Positions 23,718-33,632 of a stretch of 64,000 nt of DNA are shown one piece after another. Each line of letters starts with the position of its first letter. The first letter of the stretch is position 1. The stretch is taken from positions 1 through 64,000 of the forward strand of contig NZ_JBFRXP010000013.1 of the NCBI RefSeq assembly GCF_041146875.1, read 5' to 3'. This DNA comes from Igneacidithiobacillus sp041146875. GTDB taxonomy: Bacteria; Pseudomonadota; Gammaproteobacteria; Acidithiobacillales; Acidithiobacillaceae. Below the pieces are notes generated by a model. The model made no database searches. It saw nothing but the letters and a program-made list of their open reading frames with translations, and was not told the DNA's origin. Both the position numbers and the translations under genes were made by a program.

Positions 23718-25021
23718 TTGAGCGGTATACCCGCCCCGAGATGGGCATTTTATGGACCCAGGAGGCGAAATATCGCGCGTGGCTGGAGGTTGAGTTGGCG
23801 GCCTGTCGCGCCTTGGCCAAAAAGGGAGAAATTCCAACAGAGGATCTGGCGGAAATTGAAGCCAAGGCACAATTTGATGTTGCCCGCATCGATGTTATCG
23901 AAAAAGAAGTCAAGCACGATGTTATTGCCTTCTTGACCTCGATTGCCGAATTTGTTGGCCCCTCCAGCCGATTTATCCACAAGGGGCTTACCTCTTCCGA
24001 TGTGGTCGATACTGGTTTCGCTCTGCAATTACGCGATGCCGGTAACCTTCTGAAAACGGGTTTGCAACGCCTGGATCAAGCCCTGGTGCGTTTGGCCTGG
24101 AAATACAAAGACACGGTAATGATCGGTCGTTCCCACGGTATTCACGCTGAGCCGGTCACGTTTGGCCTGAAAGTGGCTGTGTGGCGGGCGGAGGCACAAC
24201 GCAATTTACAACGCCTCGAACGCGCCATTGTATCAGTCTCTGTAGGTATGTTGTCGGGTGCAGTCGGCACCTTTGCCAACATTGGTCCGGATGTCGAAGA
24301 AGCCGTATGCAAAGAGCTCGGTTTGCAGCCGGAGCTGGCGAGTACCCAGGTTATCTCGCGTGACCGCCATGCGGAATTCTTCAACACCTTGGCACTGATT
24401 GGCGGGTCCATCGAAAAGATCGCCATTGAAATTCGTCACCTGCAGCGTACCGAGGTGTTGGAGGCGGAAGAACCCTTCACTGCCGGCCAAAAGGGCAGCT
24501 CGGCGATGCCGCATAAGCGCAATCCGATCCTCTCGGAAAACCTCACGGGCCTCGCGCGCTTGCTGCGTGGCTATGCGGGGATGGCCTTGGAGGACATCGC
24601 CCTATGGCATGAGCGGGACATCTCTCACTCCAGTGTGGAGCGCGTGATTGGCCCGGATGCCTGCATTGTTCTCGATTTCATGTTACATCGCGCCAGCGGG
24701 CTGCTGGAAGGTTTGGTGGTCTACCCCGAGCGTATGCGCGAGAACCTCGACAAGATGCACGGCCTGATTTTTTCGCAGCGTGTTCTTTTGGCTCTCACGG
24801 AAAAAGGCATGCTGCGCGAGGATGCTTATCGTGTGGTGCAACGCAATGCTATGCGCGTCTGGCAGGAAGGGCTGGATTTTCAGACCTTGTTGTTGGCAGA
24901 TGGCGACTTGCAGCGTTATCTCTCGGCAGCAGATATCCGCGAGCTCTTTGACCTTAGCTACCATACCAAACAGATCGCCAGCATCTTTGCGCGGGTCTTT
25001 CCCGAGGGGCAACCAGCATGA
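23714..25021 (+). CDS. purB: Adenylosuccinate lyase
   Basis: A 435-residue PurB. It splits SAICAR and adenylosuccinate, releasing fumarate, in purine synthesis. It has the fumarase/aspartase superfamily signature GSSAMPHKRNP with the catalytic Ser loop, and FIHKGLTSSDVVDT and RSHGIHAEPVTFG near the active site. The length fits the shorter bacterial PurB type. It overlaps bamC by four bases and purC by four bases, so a compact purB-purC unit is likely. Confidence 0.96.
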   Translation: MIERYTRPEMGILWTQEAKYRAWLEVELAACRALAKKGEIPTEDLAEIEAKAQFDVARIDVIEKEVKHDVIAFLTSIAEFVGPSSRFIHKGLTSSDVVDTGFALQLRDAGNLLKTGLQRLDQALVRLAWKYKDTVMIGRSHGIHAEPVTFGLKVAVWRAEAQRNLQRLERAIVSVSVGMLSGAVGTFANIGPDVEEAVCKELGLQPELASTQVISRDRHAEFFNTLALIGGSIEKIAIEIRHLQRTEVLEAEEPFTAGQKGSSAMPHKRNPILSENLTGLARLLRGYAGMALEDIALWHERDISHSSVERVIGPDACIVLDFMLHRASGLLEGLVVYPERMRENLDKMHGLIFSQRVLLALTEKGMLREDAYRVVQRNAMRVWQEGLDFQTLLLADGDLQRYLSAADIRELFDLSYHTKQIASIFARVFPEGQPA

Positions 25022-25731
25022 GTGCACAGGAAAAGCTCTATGAAGGTAAGGCGAAGATCGTCTATGCCGGGGAAAACCCCGATGAATTGATTTTGCATTT
25101 CAAGGATGACACCTCTGCCTTCGACGGCGAAAAACTCGCCCAGCTCGCGCGCAAAGGCGAAGTGAACAATGCCTTCAACGCCTTTATCATGGAATATCTG
25201 CAAAAGGCCGGTGTGCCTACCCACTTTCTCCGTCGTAGTGGCACGCAGGAGTCGGTGGTACAGCGTCTGGAGATGATTCCCGTGGAATGCGTCATTCGCA
25301 ATCGCGCCGCTGGTTCTCTCTCTCGGCGTTTGGGGATTGAGGAAGGCCGTGTCCTCGCGCCGCCAGTGATGGAATTTTTCCTGAAGAGCGATGCGCTGCA
25401 CGACCCGATGATTAACCGCTCCCACATCCGCAGCTTTGGCTGGGCGACAGCGGAAGAAGTGGAGCTGATGGCGCGCTGGACCGAGCGCGTAAACGTGCTG
25501 CTGGTCGATCTCTTCGCCCGCGCTGGCCTAATTCTTGTTGATTTCAAGCTTGAATTTGGGCGCTTCCATGGTGAACTGCGCCTCGGCGACGAATTCAGCC
25601 CTGATGGCTGTCGCCTGTGGGACGCCGAGAGCCTGGAGAAAATGGACAAAGACCGCTTTCGCCGCGATCTGGGCGGTGTGGTGGAGGCCTACGTCGAAGT
25701 GGCACGCCGTATCGGTGTGCCCCTCGACTAA
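25018..25731 (+). CDS. purC: SAICAR synthetase
   Basis: A 237-residue PurC, the usual bacterial length. It ligates aspartate to CAIR using ATP. Motifs: LYEGKAKIVYAGENPDEL (ATP-binding strand pair), FKDDTSAFDGEK, and the DFKLEFGRF metal-site segment, with DEFSPDGCRLWD near the C-terminus. It starts in the ATGA overlap with purB and is followed 42 bases later by purL, grouping three purine steps together. Confidence 0.96.
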   Translation: MSAQEKLYEGKAKIVYAGENPDELILHFKDDTSAFDGEKLAQLARKGEVNNAFNAFIMEYLQKAGVPTHFLRRSGTQESVVQRLEMIPVECVIRNRAAGSLSRRLGIEEGRVLAPPVMEFFLKSDALHDPMINRSHIRSFGWATAEEVELMARWTERVNVLLVDLFARAGLILVDFKLEFGRFHGELRLGDEFSPDGCRLWDAESLEKMDKDRFRRDLGGVVEAYVEVARRIGVPLD

Positions 25732-25773
25732 GCAGCTAAAAATACCGTTTCCTAGGCTTTCCAGGAGATTGCC

Positions 25774-28700
25774 GTGACCTTCGCCATGCATCGCGGGGCT
25801 CGCGCCCTGTCCGCTTTCCGTGCGCAACGCCTCGTGCAGCGTGCCCAAGCTGAAGGGCTCGCCATACGTGGCCTTGCCGCGCGCTTCGTACACCTGCTCG
25901 ATTGGGAGAAAACTCCTGGCAGCGATGAGCAAGGGCGTCTCGAAGCCCTGTTGACCTACGGCGAACACTGGGATGATAACTGTGCCGCCATGGAGATCGC
26001 CGTGGTGCCGCGTTTGGGCACGATATCTCCGTGGTCGAGCAAGGCGACAGAAATCGCCCAGGTCTGTGGCTTGGCGGGTCTACGGCGCATTGAGCGCGGC
26101 ATCGCCTACTACGTCGATCATGAGCAAACCCTGCTGCCAGCAGAACGAGCGAAATTGCTCGCCATACTCCATGATCCCCTAACCGAATCGGTATTGGAGG
26201 ATTGGCAGGATGCCGAGATGGTGTTCGTGCATCCCGAGCCACGTCCCTTGCGCCGTATCCCCTTTTTACGGGAGGGGCTGCCAGCCTTGCAGGCCATCAA
26301 TGAAGAGCTGGGCCTTGCCCTCTCCGGAGCAGAACTGGACTACCTCGCGCAGCTGTTTACCGGGCTAGAGCGTGACCCCAGCGATGCCGAATTGATGATG
26401 TTTGCCCAGGCGAACTCGGAGCACTGCCGGCACAAAGTCTTCAACGCCCAGTTCCGCTTGGATGGCAAAGAAGAAGAAAACACCCTCTTTGGCATGATCC
26501 GCTCCACTCACCGTGCCCATCCGCAGGGCACGCTTTCTGCCTACCACGACAACGCTGCGGTGATCGAAGCCCATGCCCCAAGCCAGTATTTTTGTGCGGC
26601 TGGCGATGGTGAATATCGCAGCTATGATGAGAAACTGGGAATTCTCATCAAGGTCGAAACCCATAACCATCCGACCGCCATTTCGCCCTTTCCCGGCGCA
26701 GCCACCGGCAGCGGCGGTGAGATTCGCGACGAAGGCGCTACCGGCCGTGGTGGTAAGGCAAAGATGGGGCTCTGCGGTTTTTCGGTATCGCATCTGCGTA
26801 TTCCGGGCTATGAACAAAGCTGGGAAACGAATTTTTACGGGCGTCCACAACGGATTCGTTCGGCGCTGGAGATCATGCTGGAAGGCCCGATTGGTGCCGC
26901 AGCCTTCAACAACGAGTTCGGTCGGGCCAGTGTCGCTGGCTACTTTCGCGTCTTTGAGGGCGACCAGGATGGGCGCCATTGGGGCTACCACAAGCCGATC
27001 ATGCTGGCTGGCGGCGTCGGACAAATTCGTCCTGGCTTGATTCAGAAGCTTCCTTTGCCGGTAGGTGCGAAGGTGCTGGTACTCGGTGGTCCGGCCATGC
27101 TCATTGGTCTGGGCGGTGGTGCCGCCTCGAGTGTGGCGAGCGGCAAGGGTGAAGAAACCCTCGACTTTGCCTCGGTACAACGCGGCAACCCAGAGATGCA
27201 ACGGCGTGCGCAAGAGGTGATCGAACGTTGCATTGCTTTGGGAGATGACTCGCCCATCCTCGCCATCCACGATGTGGGTGCCGGTGGCTTGTCCAATGCC
27301 CTGCCCGAGCTGCTGCACGATGGTGGGCGTGGCGGCGCCCTGCAATTACGCGCGGTGCCCAATGAAGACCCCGCCATGTCGCCCATGGAAATCTGGTGCA
27401 ATGAAGCGCAAGAGCGCTATGTGCTGGCTATATTGCCGGAGCGTCTGGAAGAATTTCTTGCCCTCTGTAAGCGCGAGCGTTGCCTGGTAGCAGTGTTGGG
27501 CGAGGCAGAGGAGGGCGACCGTCTGCGCATGCAGGACACGCTGTTGCAAGATTCCCCCGTAGATATGTCTCTTGATGCTTTGCTCGGCTGCCCACCCCGT
27601 ATGCAACGTGATGCCCACAGTGTAGCGGTGCAAGCGCGATCACTCCTCGTAACGGACGAGGATCTGCGCCAACTTGCGTACGCGGTACTTCGCCATCCCT
27701 CGGTTGCCAGCAAAGAGTTTCTCATTACCATTGGCGACCGCAGTGTTGGCGGCCTGATTGCCCGTGACCAGATGGTCGGGCCCTGGCAGGTACCGGTAGC
27801 CGATTGTGCGGTTTCGGCCGCCGATTTCTGGCGGCTCCATGGTGAGGCTATGGCTTTGGGTGAACGCGGACCGGTAGCGGTGCTCGATGCACCGGCGAGT
27901 GGCCGCCTTGCCCTCGCCGAGGCACTGACCAACCTCTTTGCTGCCGATGTGCAGGAGCTCGGGCAGATCAAGCTCTCGGCCAACTGGATGGCGGCAGTCA
28001 ATGTGCCCGGCGAGGACGCACGCCTGTTTGATACCGTGCGTAGTGTGGCAGAAGAAATCTGCCCGGCCCTGGAGTTGAGTATTCCCGTTGGTAAGGACTC
28101 CCTCTCTATGCAGAGTGTCTGGCAAGACGGCGATACGCAAAAATCCGTGACTGGGCCCTTGAGCCTGGTGGTGACCGCAGTGGCGCCGGTGGCGAATGTG
28201 GCCAAGACCTGGACCCCGCAATTGCAGGGCCTGCCCGACACTGATCTCTGGCTTTTGGACCTGGGGCGTGGCCGTCTCGGCGCATCGGTGCTGGCGCAGG
28301 TGCTGGGGCAGATGGGCGCGGAGCCCGCGGACCTAGACGATCCGAAACTGCTGCGAGCGAGCTTCAATTTGCTACATACACTCCGGCAGGAAGGCGTTGT
28401 CCTCGCGTATCATGACCGCTCGGATGGCGGGCTCTGGGCGAGTGTCTGCGAGATGTCCTTTGCCGGGCGACTAGGCGCGGAAGTCACCATTCCCGAAAAT
28501 ACCGACGCCATGGCCTTTCTTTTTGCCGAAGAGCCAGGTTGCCTCCTGCAAATTCGGGAGAAAGACGCGGCGCTTTTGCGGAGTCTCACGCGCGCCGTAG
28601 GGCTGGATGCGCGACTACATTGCCTGGGTCGGGTGAACTCGGATTGGCGCGTGCGGGTGCTACAGGATGGTGCGCCCCTGCTCGATGAGGCCGGCACGGA

Positions 28701-29631
28701 TTTGCTCGGCGCTTGGGCGGAGACCAGCTATCGCATGCAATCCCTGCGTGATGCCCCCGACTGTGCCGCCGAGGCCTATGCCCAGACAACAGAGACATTG
28801 CCTAGCCTATTCAGCAATTGGCAAGAAGCGAAGCGCAGCAGCTTTCCGGCTCCGCAGATCGGCGCTGCGAAACCTCGGGTAGCGATTCTGCGCGAAGAGG
28901 GTGTCAATGGTCAGGTGGAGATGGCGGCGGCCTTCGCCCGCAGCGGCTTCACCGCAGTAGACGTACACATGAGTGACTTGCTCGCCGGCCGCGACGACAT
29001 ACGCAACTACCCGGTTTTCGCTGCCTGCGGGGGATTTTCTTATGGCGATGTGTTGGGCGCTGGCGCTGGCTGGGCCAAGTCAATCCTTTACCATGCTGAT
29101 CTACGCAGCCAGTTTTCCGAGTATTTTGCCGATTCCACGCGCCTGGCCCTGGGTGTCTGTAATGGCTGTCAGATGTTGGCAGAGTTGCACGAGCTCATTC
29201 CCGGTACAGAACATTGGCCAAGCTTCCGCCGCAATCGCTCGGAACAATTCGAGGCGCGTCTAGCTATGGTCGAGGTTCTTGAATCCCCATCGCCACTGTT
29301 TGCCGGACTGGCAGGGTTGCAAGCGCCCATCGTTGTTGCGCATGGAGAAGGGCGTGCCGAGTTCCGTGAGCCAGCCCATCTTGTCCATGCGCCGGTGACC
29401 ATGCGTTATATCAACGGAAATGGGCAGGCAGCCAGCCAGTATCCCGCCAATCCCAATGGTTCTCCGCTTGGTGTCACCGGTTTGTGTTCAGATACCGGCA
29501 GGGTGAGTATCCTTATGCCACATCCCGAGCGGGTAGTGCGCAGCGTGCAGATGAGTTGGCGACCAGCAGACTGGGATGCTGATACCCCTTGGTTGGAGAT
29601 CTTCCGCAACACCTACCGCAGCGTTTCCTGA
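25774..29631 (+). CDS. purL: Phosphoribosylformylglycinamidine synthase
   Basis: A 1285-residue large-type PurL, containing both synthetase and glutaminase. It converts FGAR to FGAM with glutamine and ATP. Seen: an N-terminal PurS-like part, ISPWSSKATEIAQVCGL, QANSEHCRHK, two ATP-grasp-like AIR-synthase halves (THNHPTAISPFPGAATGSGG; GGPAMLIGLGGGAASS), and a C-terminal class I glutaminase with nucleophile Cys in LGVCNGCQM and PHPERV. The start is a GTG at 25774 after AGGAGA; an ATG at 25786 is possible. Confidence 0.96.
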   Translation: MTFAMHRGARALSAFRAQRLVQRAQAEGLAIRGLAARFVHLLDWEKTPGSDEQGRLEALLTYGEHWDDNCAAMEIAVVPRLGTISPWSSKATEIAQVCGLAGLRRIERGIAYYVDHEQTLLPAERAKLLAILHDPLTESVLEDWQDAEMVFVHPEPRPLRRIPFLREGLPALQAINEELGLALSGAELDYLAQLFTGLERDPSDAELMMFAQANSEHCRHKVFNAQFRLDGKEEENTLFGMIRSTHRAHPQGTLSAYHDNAAVIEAHAPSQYFCAAGDGEYRSYDEKLGILIKVETHNHPTAISPFPGAATGSGGEIRDEGATGRGGKAKMGLCGFSVSHLRIPGYEQSWETNFYGRPQRIRSALEIMLEGPIGAAAFNNEFGRASVAGYFRVFEGDQDGRHWGYHKPIMLAGGVGQIRPGLIQKLPLPVGAKVLVLGGPAMLIGLGGGAASSVASGKGEETLDFASVQRGNPEMQRRAQEVIERCIALGDDSPILAIHDVGAGGLSNALPELLHDGGRGGALQLRAVPNEDPAMSPMEIWCNEAQERYVLAILPERLEEFLALCKRERCLVAVLGEAEEGDRLRMQDTLLQDSPVDMSLDALLGCPPRMQRDAHSVAVQARSLLVTDEDLRQLAYAVLRHPSVASKEFLITIGDRSVGGLIARDQMVGPWQVPVADCAVSAADFWRLHGEAMALGERGPVAVLDAPASGRLALAEALTNLFAADVQELGQIKLSANWMAAVNVPGEDARLFDTVRSVAEEICPALELSIPVGKDSLSMQSVWQDGDTQKSVTGPLSLVVTAVAPVANVAKTWTPQLQGLPDTDLWLLDLGRGRLGASVLAQVLGQMGAEPADLDDPKLLRASFNLLHTLRQEGVVLAYHDRSDGGLWASVCEMSFAGRLGAEVTIPENTDAMAFLFAEEPGCLLQIREKDAALLRSLTRAVGLDARLHCLGRVNSDWRVRVLQDGAPLLDEAGTDLLGAWAETSYRMQSLRDAPDCAAEAYAQTTETLPSLFSNWQEAKRSSFPAPQIGAAKPRVAILREEGVNGQVEMAAAFARSGFTAVDVHMSDLLAGRDDIRNYPVFAACGGFSYGDVLGAGAGWAKSILYHADLRSQFSEYFADSTRLALGVCNGCQMLAELHELIPGTEHWPSFRRNRSEQFEARLAMVEVLESPSPLFAGLAGLQAPIVVAHGEGRAEFREPAHLVHAPVTMRYINGNGQAASQYPANPNGSPLGVTGLCSDTGRVSILMPHPERVVRSVQMSWRPADWDADTPWLEIFRNTYRSVS

Positions 29632-29657
29632 CGATACGCTGCGGCTAGCCTCCCTTA

Positions 29658-32144
29658 TTAGAAGAGGTTTTTGATCGTTTCGATCAGCTTGCTGCTTTCG
29701 CCACTGCTGGTACTTGCCGTGGAGGAAGTTGCGCTGGCAACCGTGGGATATCCGGTCAAGTAGTCAGATACGCCAACCGGACTGGAAAAGCTTTGTGTTG
29801 CACCTGCCACGCTAGCTGGCCGGGGGAAGGGTAGATCAGGCGTTTTGGCCAGAGCCGTCTTCATGTAGTGAATCCAGATCGGTAGTGCTTGGCGCGCTCC
29901 GGCTGCCCAATGCCCCATCGTACGGTTATCGTCATAGCCCACCCAGACACTGGTGGTAATCTGCGGACTGAAGCCGTTGAACCAGGCATTGTTTTCGTTG
30001 TTCGTGGTGCCAGTTTTTCCTGCGATGTCGTGGCGCCCCAAGCTTTGGGCGGCAACACCCGTACCAATTTTGATTACCTGCTGCATCATTTCGGTCATCA
30101 GGTAGGCAACTCCGGCTGGAATTGCCGACTCTGTGGGCGGCGCTTCATACCCCATCGGGCAACCGAGTAACGACACCTGGGTGCCGTTGCTCTTGACGAT
30201 CTTGCGGATGAGATAGGGCTTGACTAGATGACCGCCGTTGGAGAAGACCGCGTAACCGCGCGCCATCTGTATGGGCGCGAAGTCACCAGAGCCGAGAACC
30301 ATGGACGGCACTCCTGGCACCTGCTTGGCCGGAAAGCCAAAGCGCTGCACGTACTGTGCCGCGTACGGAATGCCAATATCCATGAGGATGCGTACGCTGG
30401 GCACGTTGTGGGAATAGGCCAAATTCGACCAGACTGGGATCGGCGTATTAGAAAATTGATTGCTGTAATTGGTCGGGCTGTAGACCTGGCCAGATGGCAA
30501 CGTAATTGACAGCGGCGTGTCGGGAATCAAAGTCTGCGGGGTCATGTAGGTGCTGGAACCCGAGGCGAGGAGTGCGGGAGCATCCATGGCCGCAGCATAA
30601 ACGAAAGGCTTGAAGCCAGAACCGGGTTGCCGGTAGGCAAAGACGGCACGATTGAAGTGGCTCAGTTCGTAACTAAAGCCACCACTCATGGCGAGAATTG
30701 CCCCAGTTTGACTGTCCAGACTGACAATGGCGCCTTGCACCTTGGGTATCTGCGTCAATTGCCAGCCAGCATTAGGACCAGGTGAAGACCAGACATTGGC
30801 GCCCCATTCCGCATCTGCACCCACCGTTACCGCTCGCACATAAGGGCGCAACCAGACCAGATCGCCTGGGTGCAATACGCTATCGACGCTGCGCGGCTTA
30901 GGTCCGCCGATGCGCGAGCGCGCCCAGGCGACGTCGCGTAGGGCCAACGTAACCGTTTGTTTGCCCTGTAGGGAAAGTTGGGCACTTTTTGCGGAACTCG
31001 CGGTGACGACCGCCCATTTCAGATTGGCGGGGTCATGCGAAGGAAGCTCACTCGGGCGCTTGCCAGCGAGTGCCGACTGTAATTCCGTACCTTGCAGACG
31101 GGCGATGGGACCGCGATAGCTTTTCGGGTCGAGGCTATTGAGGCCCATATCGTAATTTTCCAGTCCGATTTCCAGTGCCTGGTTGGCCGCTTGCTGATCC
31201 TGCGGATCAATACTGGTGTAGACCTTCAAGCCTGAACGATAGGTGAAATCGGTGCCAAACTGTTGGCTCAGCCAATTGGCGATCCAGTCCGTGACATAGG
31301 GAGCACTGTTGGACGCGGATTCGTGATAACGGGAGAGGATCGGTTCCTGTTTGGCCGCATTCATTTCGCTGTGGCTGATGTAGCCGCGCGCGTACATGCG
31401 GCGTAACACGTAATCCCGACGCTTAGTTGCCAGTTGGGGATTGACCACGGGGTTTAAGTAAGAAGGTGCAGGCGGTAGGCCGGCAATTGTCGCCATTTCC
31501 CCAAGGGTGAGTTGATCGACGCGCTTGCCAAAATAGGTCTCTGCTGCCGCCTCGACGCCATAGGCGCCTTGCCCGAGATAGATCTTGTTGAGGTAGAGCT
31601 CGAGAATCTGGGCGTGGGAAAAATGCTGCGCAAGCTTATAGGCGAGCAAGATCTCCGCCACTTTACGGGTGATGGTCTTCTGCGGTGTAAGGTAGAAGTT
31701 GCGGGCCACCTGCTCAGGGATGGTACTGGCCCCCTGCACTGGCGCCAAATGGGTCAGGTCGACAAAAGCGGCCCGTAAAATGCCGGGTAAACTGACGGGA
31801 TAGTACAACGGGTTGTTGCTGTAAAAATGAGAATTTTCTGCAGAAATAAAAGCTTCCTGCAGTTGTTTGGGAATCTGCTGTAAAGGCAGGGCGTAGCGCA
31901 TCTGTGGGCCGACTACCTGCAGCAAGCTGCCATTGGCGGCATAAATACGCAGGGGTTCGTCAGGATGCCACTCCTTGAGCTCATGCACAGGCGGTAGGGT
32001 GGACCAGATACGGTAGGTAAAAATCGCCGCACCGATGAAGATGTTGGCGATGATTAACAGCCCAATGACGAACACCCAACGTCCAATATGACGCTGCTTG
32101 CGCGGCGCCACCTTGGCCGCACCCGACGATTGCCCTTTGCCCAT
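29658..32144 (-). CDS. mrcA: Class A penicillin-binding protein (PBP1a type)
   Basis: An 828-residue bifunctional peptidoglycan synthase: cytoplasmic basic tail, transmembrane helix at about 22-45, glycosyltransferase domain (about 80-250) and transpeptidase domain (about 440-740). The transpeptidase motifs are intact: SGFK, SHN and GKTGT. The glycosyltransferase keeps the catalytic Glu (E103) but reads AENSHFYSN where families usually have EDxxFxxH, and STIPEQ (140-145) where STITQQ or STITMQ is common. A Ser- and Thr-rich tail follows. It is convergent with purL. Confidence 0.9.
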   Translation of the reverse strand: MGKGQSSGAAKVAPRKQRHIGRWVFVIGLLIIANIFIGAAIFTYRIWSTLPPVHELKEWHPDEPLRIYAANGSLLQVVGPQMRYALPLQQIPKQLQEAFISAENSHFYSNNPLYYPVSLPGILRAAFVDLTHLAPVQGASTIPEQVARNFYLTPQKTITRKVAEILLAYKLAQHFSHAQILELYLNKIYLGQGAYGVEAAAETYFGKRVDQLTLGEMATIAGLPPAPSYLNPVVNPQLATKRRDYVLRRMYARGYISHSEMNAAKQEPILSRYHESASNSAPYVTDWIANWLSQQFGTDFTYRSGLKVYTSIDPQDQQAANQALEIGLENYDMGLNSLDPKSYRGPIARLQGTELQSALAGKRPSELPSHDPANLKWAVVTASSAKSAQLSLQGKQTVTLALRDVAWARSRIGGPKPRSVDSVLHPGDLVWLRPYVRAVTVGADAEWGANVWSSPGPNAGWQLTQIPKVQGAIVSLDSQTGAILAMSGGFSYELSHFNRAVFAYRQPGSGFKPFVYAAAMDAPALLASGSSTYMTPQTLIPDTPLSITLPSGQVYSPTNYSNQFSNTPIPVWSNLAYSHNVPSVRILMDIGIPYAAQYVQRFGFPAKQVPGVPSMVLGSGDFAPIQMARGYAVFSNGGHLVKPYLIRKIVKSNGTQVSLLGCPMGYEAPPTESAIPAGVAYLMTEMMQQVIKIGTGVAAQSLGRHDIAGKTGTTNNENNAWFNGFSPQITTSVWVGYDDNRTMGHWAAGARQALPIWIHYMKTALAKTPDLPFPRPASVAGATQSFSSPVGVSDYLTGYPTVASATSSTASTSSGESSKLIETIKNLF

Positions 32145-32219
32145 GTACCTTCCCTACGATGACGATATTTTCAGGCCCCGCCGATTGCGGCGAGGCCCTT
32201 GGGCTTCTATCATACCACG

Positions 32220-33614
32220 ATGAATTTCACGAGTCGCTTTGCGCCCAGCCCTACGGGCTACATTCACTTGGGTAACGCTCGCACGGCTTTGTTCGCGTTC
32301 TTTCTCGCGCGGCAAAGTGGCGGACGTTTCGTTCTACGCATGGAAGATACCGATCAGGCACGCTCCCCGGCAGAGTTGGCGGCGGCTCTTATAGATGACC
32401 TGCGCTGGCTCGGACTGAACTGGGATGAAGGCCCGGATTGTGGCGGTCCACACGGGCCGTATGCACAAATGCAGCGCCTGCCCATCTACGCCGATCTCTT
32501 TCGAAAACTTCTCGATGCCGGATATGCCTACCCCTGTTTTTGCACGGCAGAAGAGCTTGCCGCTGAGCGCGAAAATCAGCGGCAGCGGGGTAGGGCTCCA
32601 CGTTATTCGGGGCGCTGTCGTACGTTGTCGCGCGAAGAATCGCAAAAGCGCTTGGCGGCAGGGGAAGAGGCTACCCTGCGCTTTGCCGTACCGCGTTCTG
32701 GTGCCTTGCAGGTGGACGATCTCGTTTGGGGAGCGCGCAGTTATGCCCTAGCGGACCTCGGGGATTTCGTAATCCGGCGCAGCGACGGCTCGCCCTCTTT
32801 TTTCTTTGCCAACGCTGTGGATGATGCCCTGATGGGTATTAACCTGGTGATTCGCGGTGAGGATCATCTCACCAATACCCCGCGCCAAATTTTGATTCTG
32901 CAGGCGCTGGATTTGCCGACGCCGCAATATGCCCACTTGCCACTCTTGCAAGGCAACGACGGGCAGCCTCTCTCCAAGCGCAATGGCGCGGCAAGCCTAC
33001 GCGAGATGCGGGCACAGGGTTATCTCCCGGCAGCGCTGCGGAATTATTTGGGGCAACTCGGACACCATTATGCCGAGGCCCATTGGCGCAGCGACGTCGA
33101 GCTCATTACTGATTTTTCCTTGCCGCAGATCGGGCGCGCCCCGGCGCATTTCGATGCGGAGCAACTACAGTATTGGCAGGAGCAGACGATCCAGAATGCA
33201 GAGCTCGAAGGCCTGATCCATTGGTTGCAGCCGGCTCTGGATCTGGTACCTAGCGAAAAACGTGATGATTTTGTGGCTGCTGTACGCGGTAATATCCGCT
33301 TTCCCGCAGATGCCGTTATTTGGGCAGAGTGCTGTTTCGCGCCCCTGCAACTTAGCGAGGAAGCGCGCAAGGAATTGCGCGAGACTCCAGAAGATTTCTG
33401 GTTGCAAGCGCGGGCCTGCTACACAGCGCAGCCCGAGGATTTTCGCGCCTGGACGCGCCAGCTTGCGCAGCAGACTGGCTGTAAGGGCCGCGACCTGTAT
33501 CATCCCTTGCGCATAGCGCTTACTGGACGTGAACAGGGTCCGGAGCTGGCGCAATTGCTGCCCCTGATCCCGCATGCGGAAGTGCTGCATCGTCTGGCAC
33601 CCCTCGCATCCTGA
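32220..33614 (+). CDS. gltX: Glutamyl-tRNA synthetase
   Basis: A 464-residue class I GluRS. It has the HIGH-type PSPTGYIHLGNART and the KMSKS-equivalent LSKRNGA. A Cys-x-Cys with a later Tyr-SGRC (CFC to SGRC) forms a possible zinc site. The start at 32220 (MNFTSRFAPSPTG) fits family N-termini. Acidithiobacillus is known to carry more than one GluRS with different tRNA discrimination; which type this is cannot be decided here. cysS follows 18 bases later. Confidence 0.94.
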   Translation: MNFTSRFAPSPTGYIHLGNARTALFAFFLARQSGGRFVLRMEDTDQARSPAELAAALIDDLRWLGLNWDEGPDCGGPHGPYAQMQRLPIYADLFRKLLDAGYAYPCFCTAEELAAERENQRQRGRAPRYSGRCRTLSREESQKRLAAGEEATLRFAVPRSGALQVDDLVWGARSYALADLGDFVIRRSDGSPSFFFANAVDDALMGINLVIRGEDHLTNTPRQILILQALDLPTPQYAHLPLLQGNDGQPLSKRNGAASLREMRAQGYLPAALRNYLGQLGHHYAEAHWRSDVELITDFSLPQIGRAPAHFDAEQLQYWQEQTIQNAELEGLIHWLQPALDLVPSEKRDDFVAAVRGNIRFPADAVIWAECCFAPLQLSEEARKELRETPEDFWLQARACYTAQPEDFRAWTRQLAQQTGCKGRDLYHPLRIALTGREQGPELAQLLPLIPHAEVLHRLAPLAS

Positions 33615-33632
33615 GCGAGTCTCGAGGAACAC

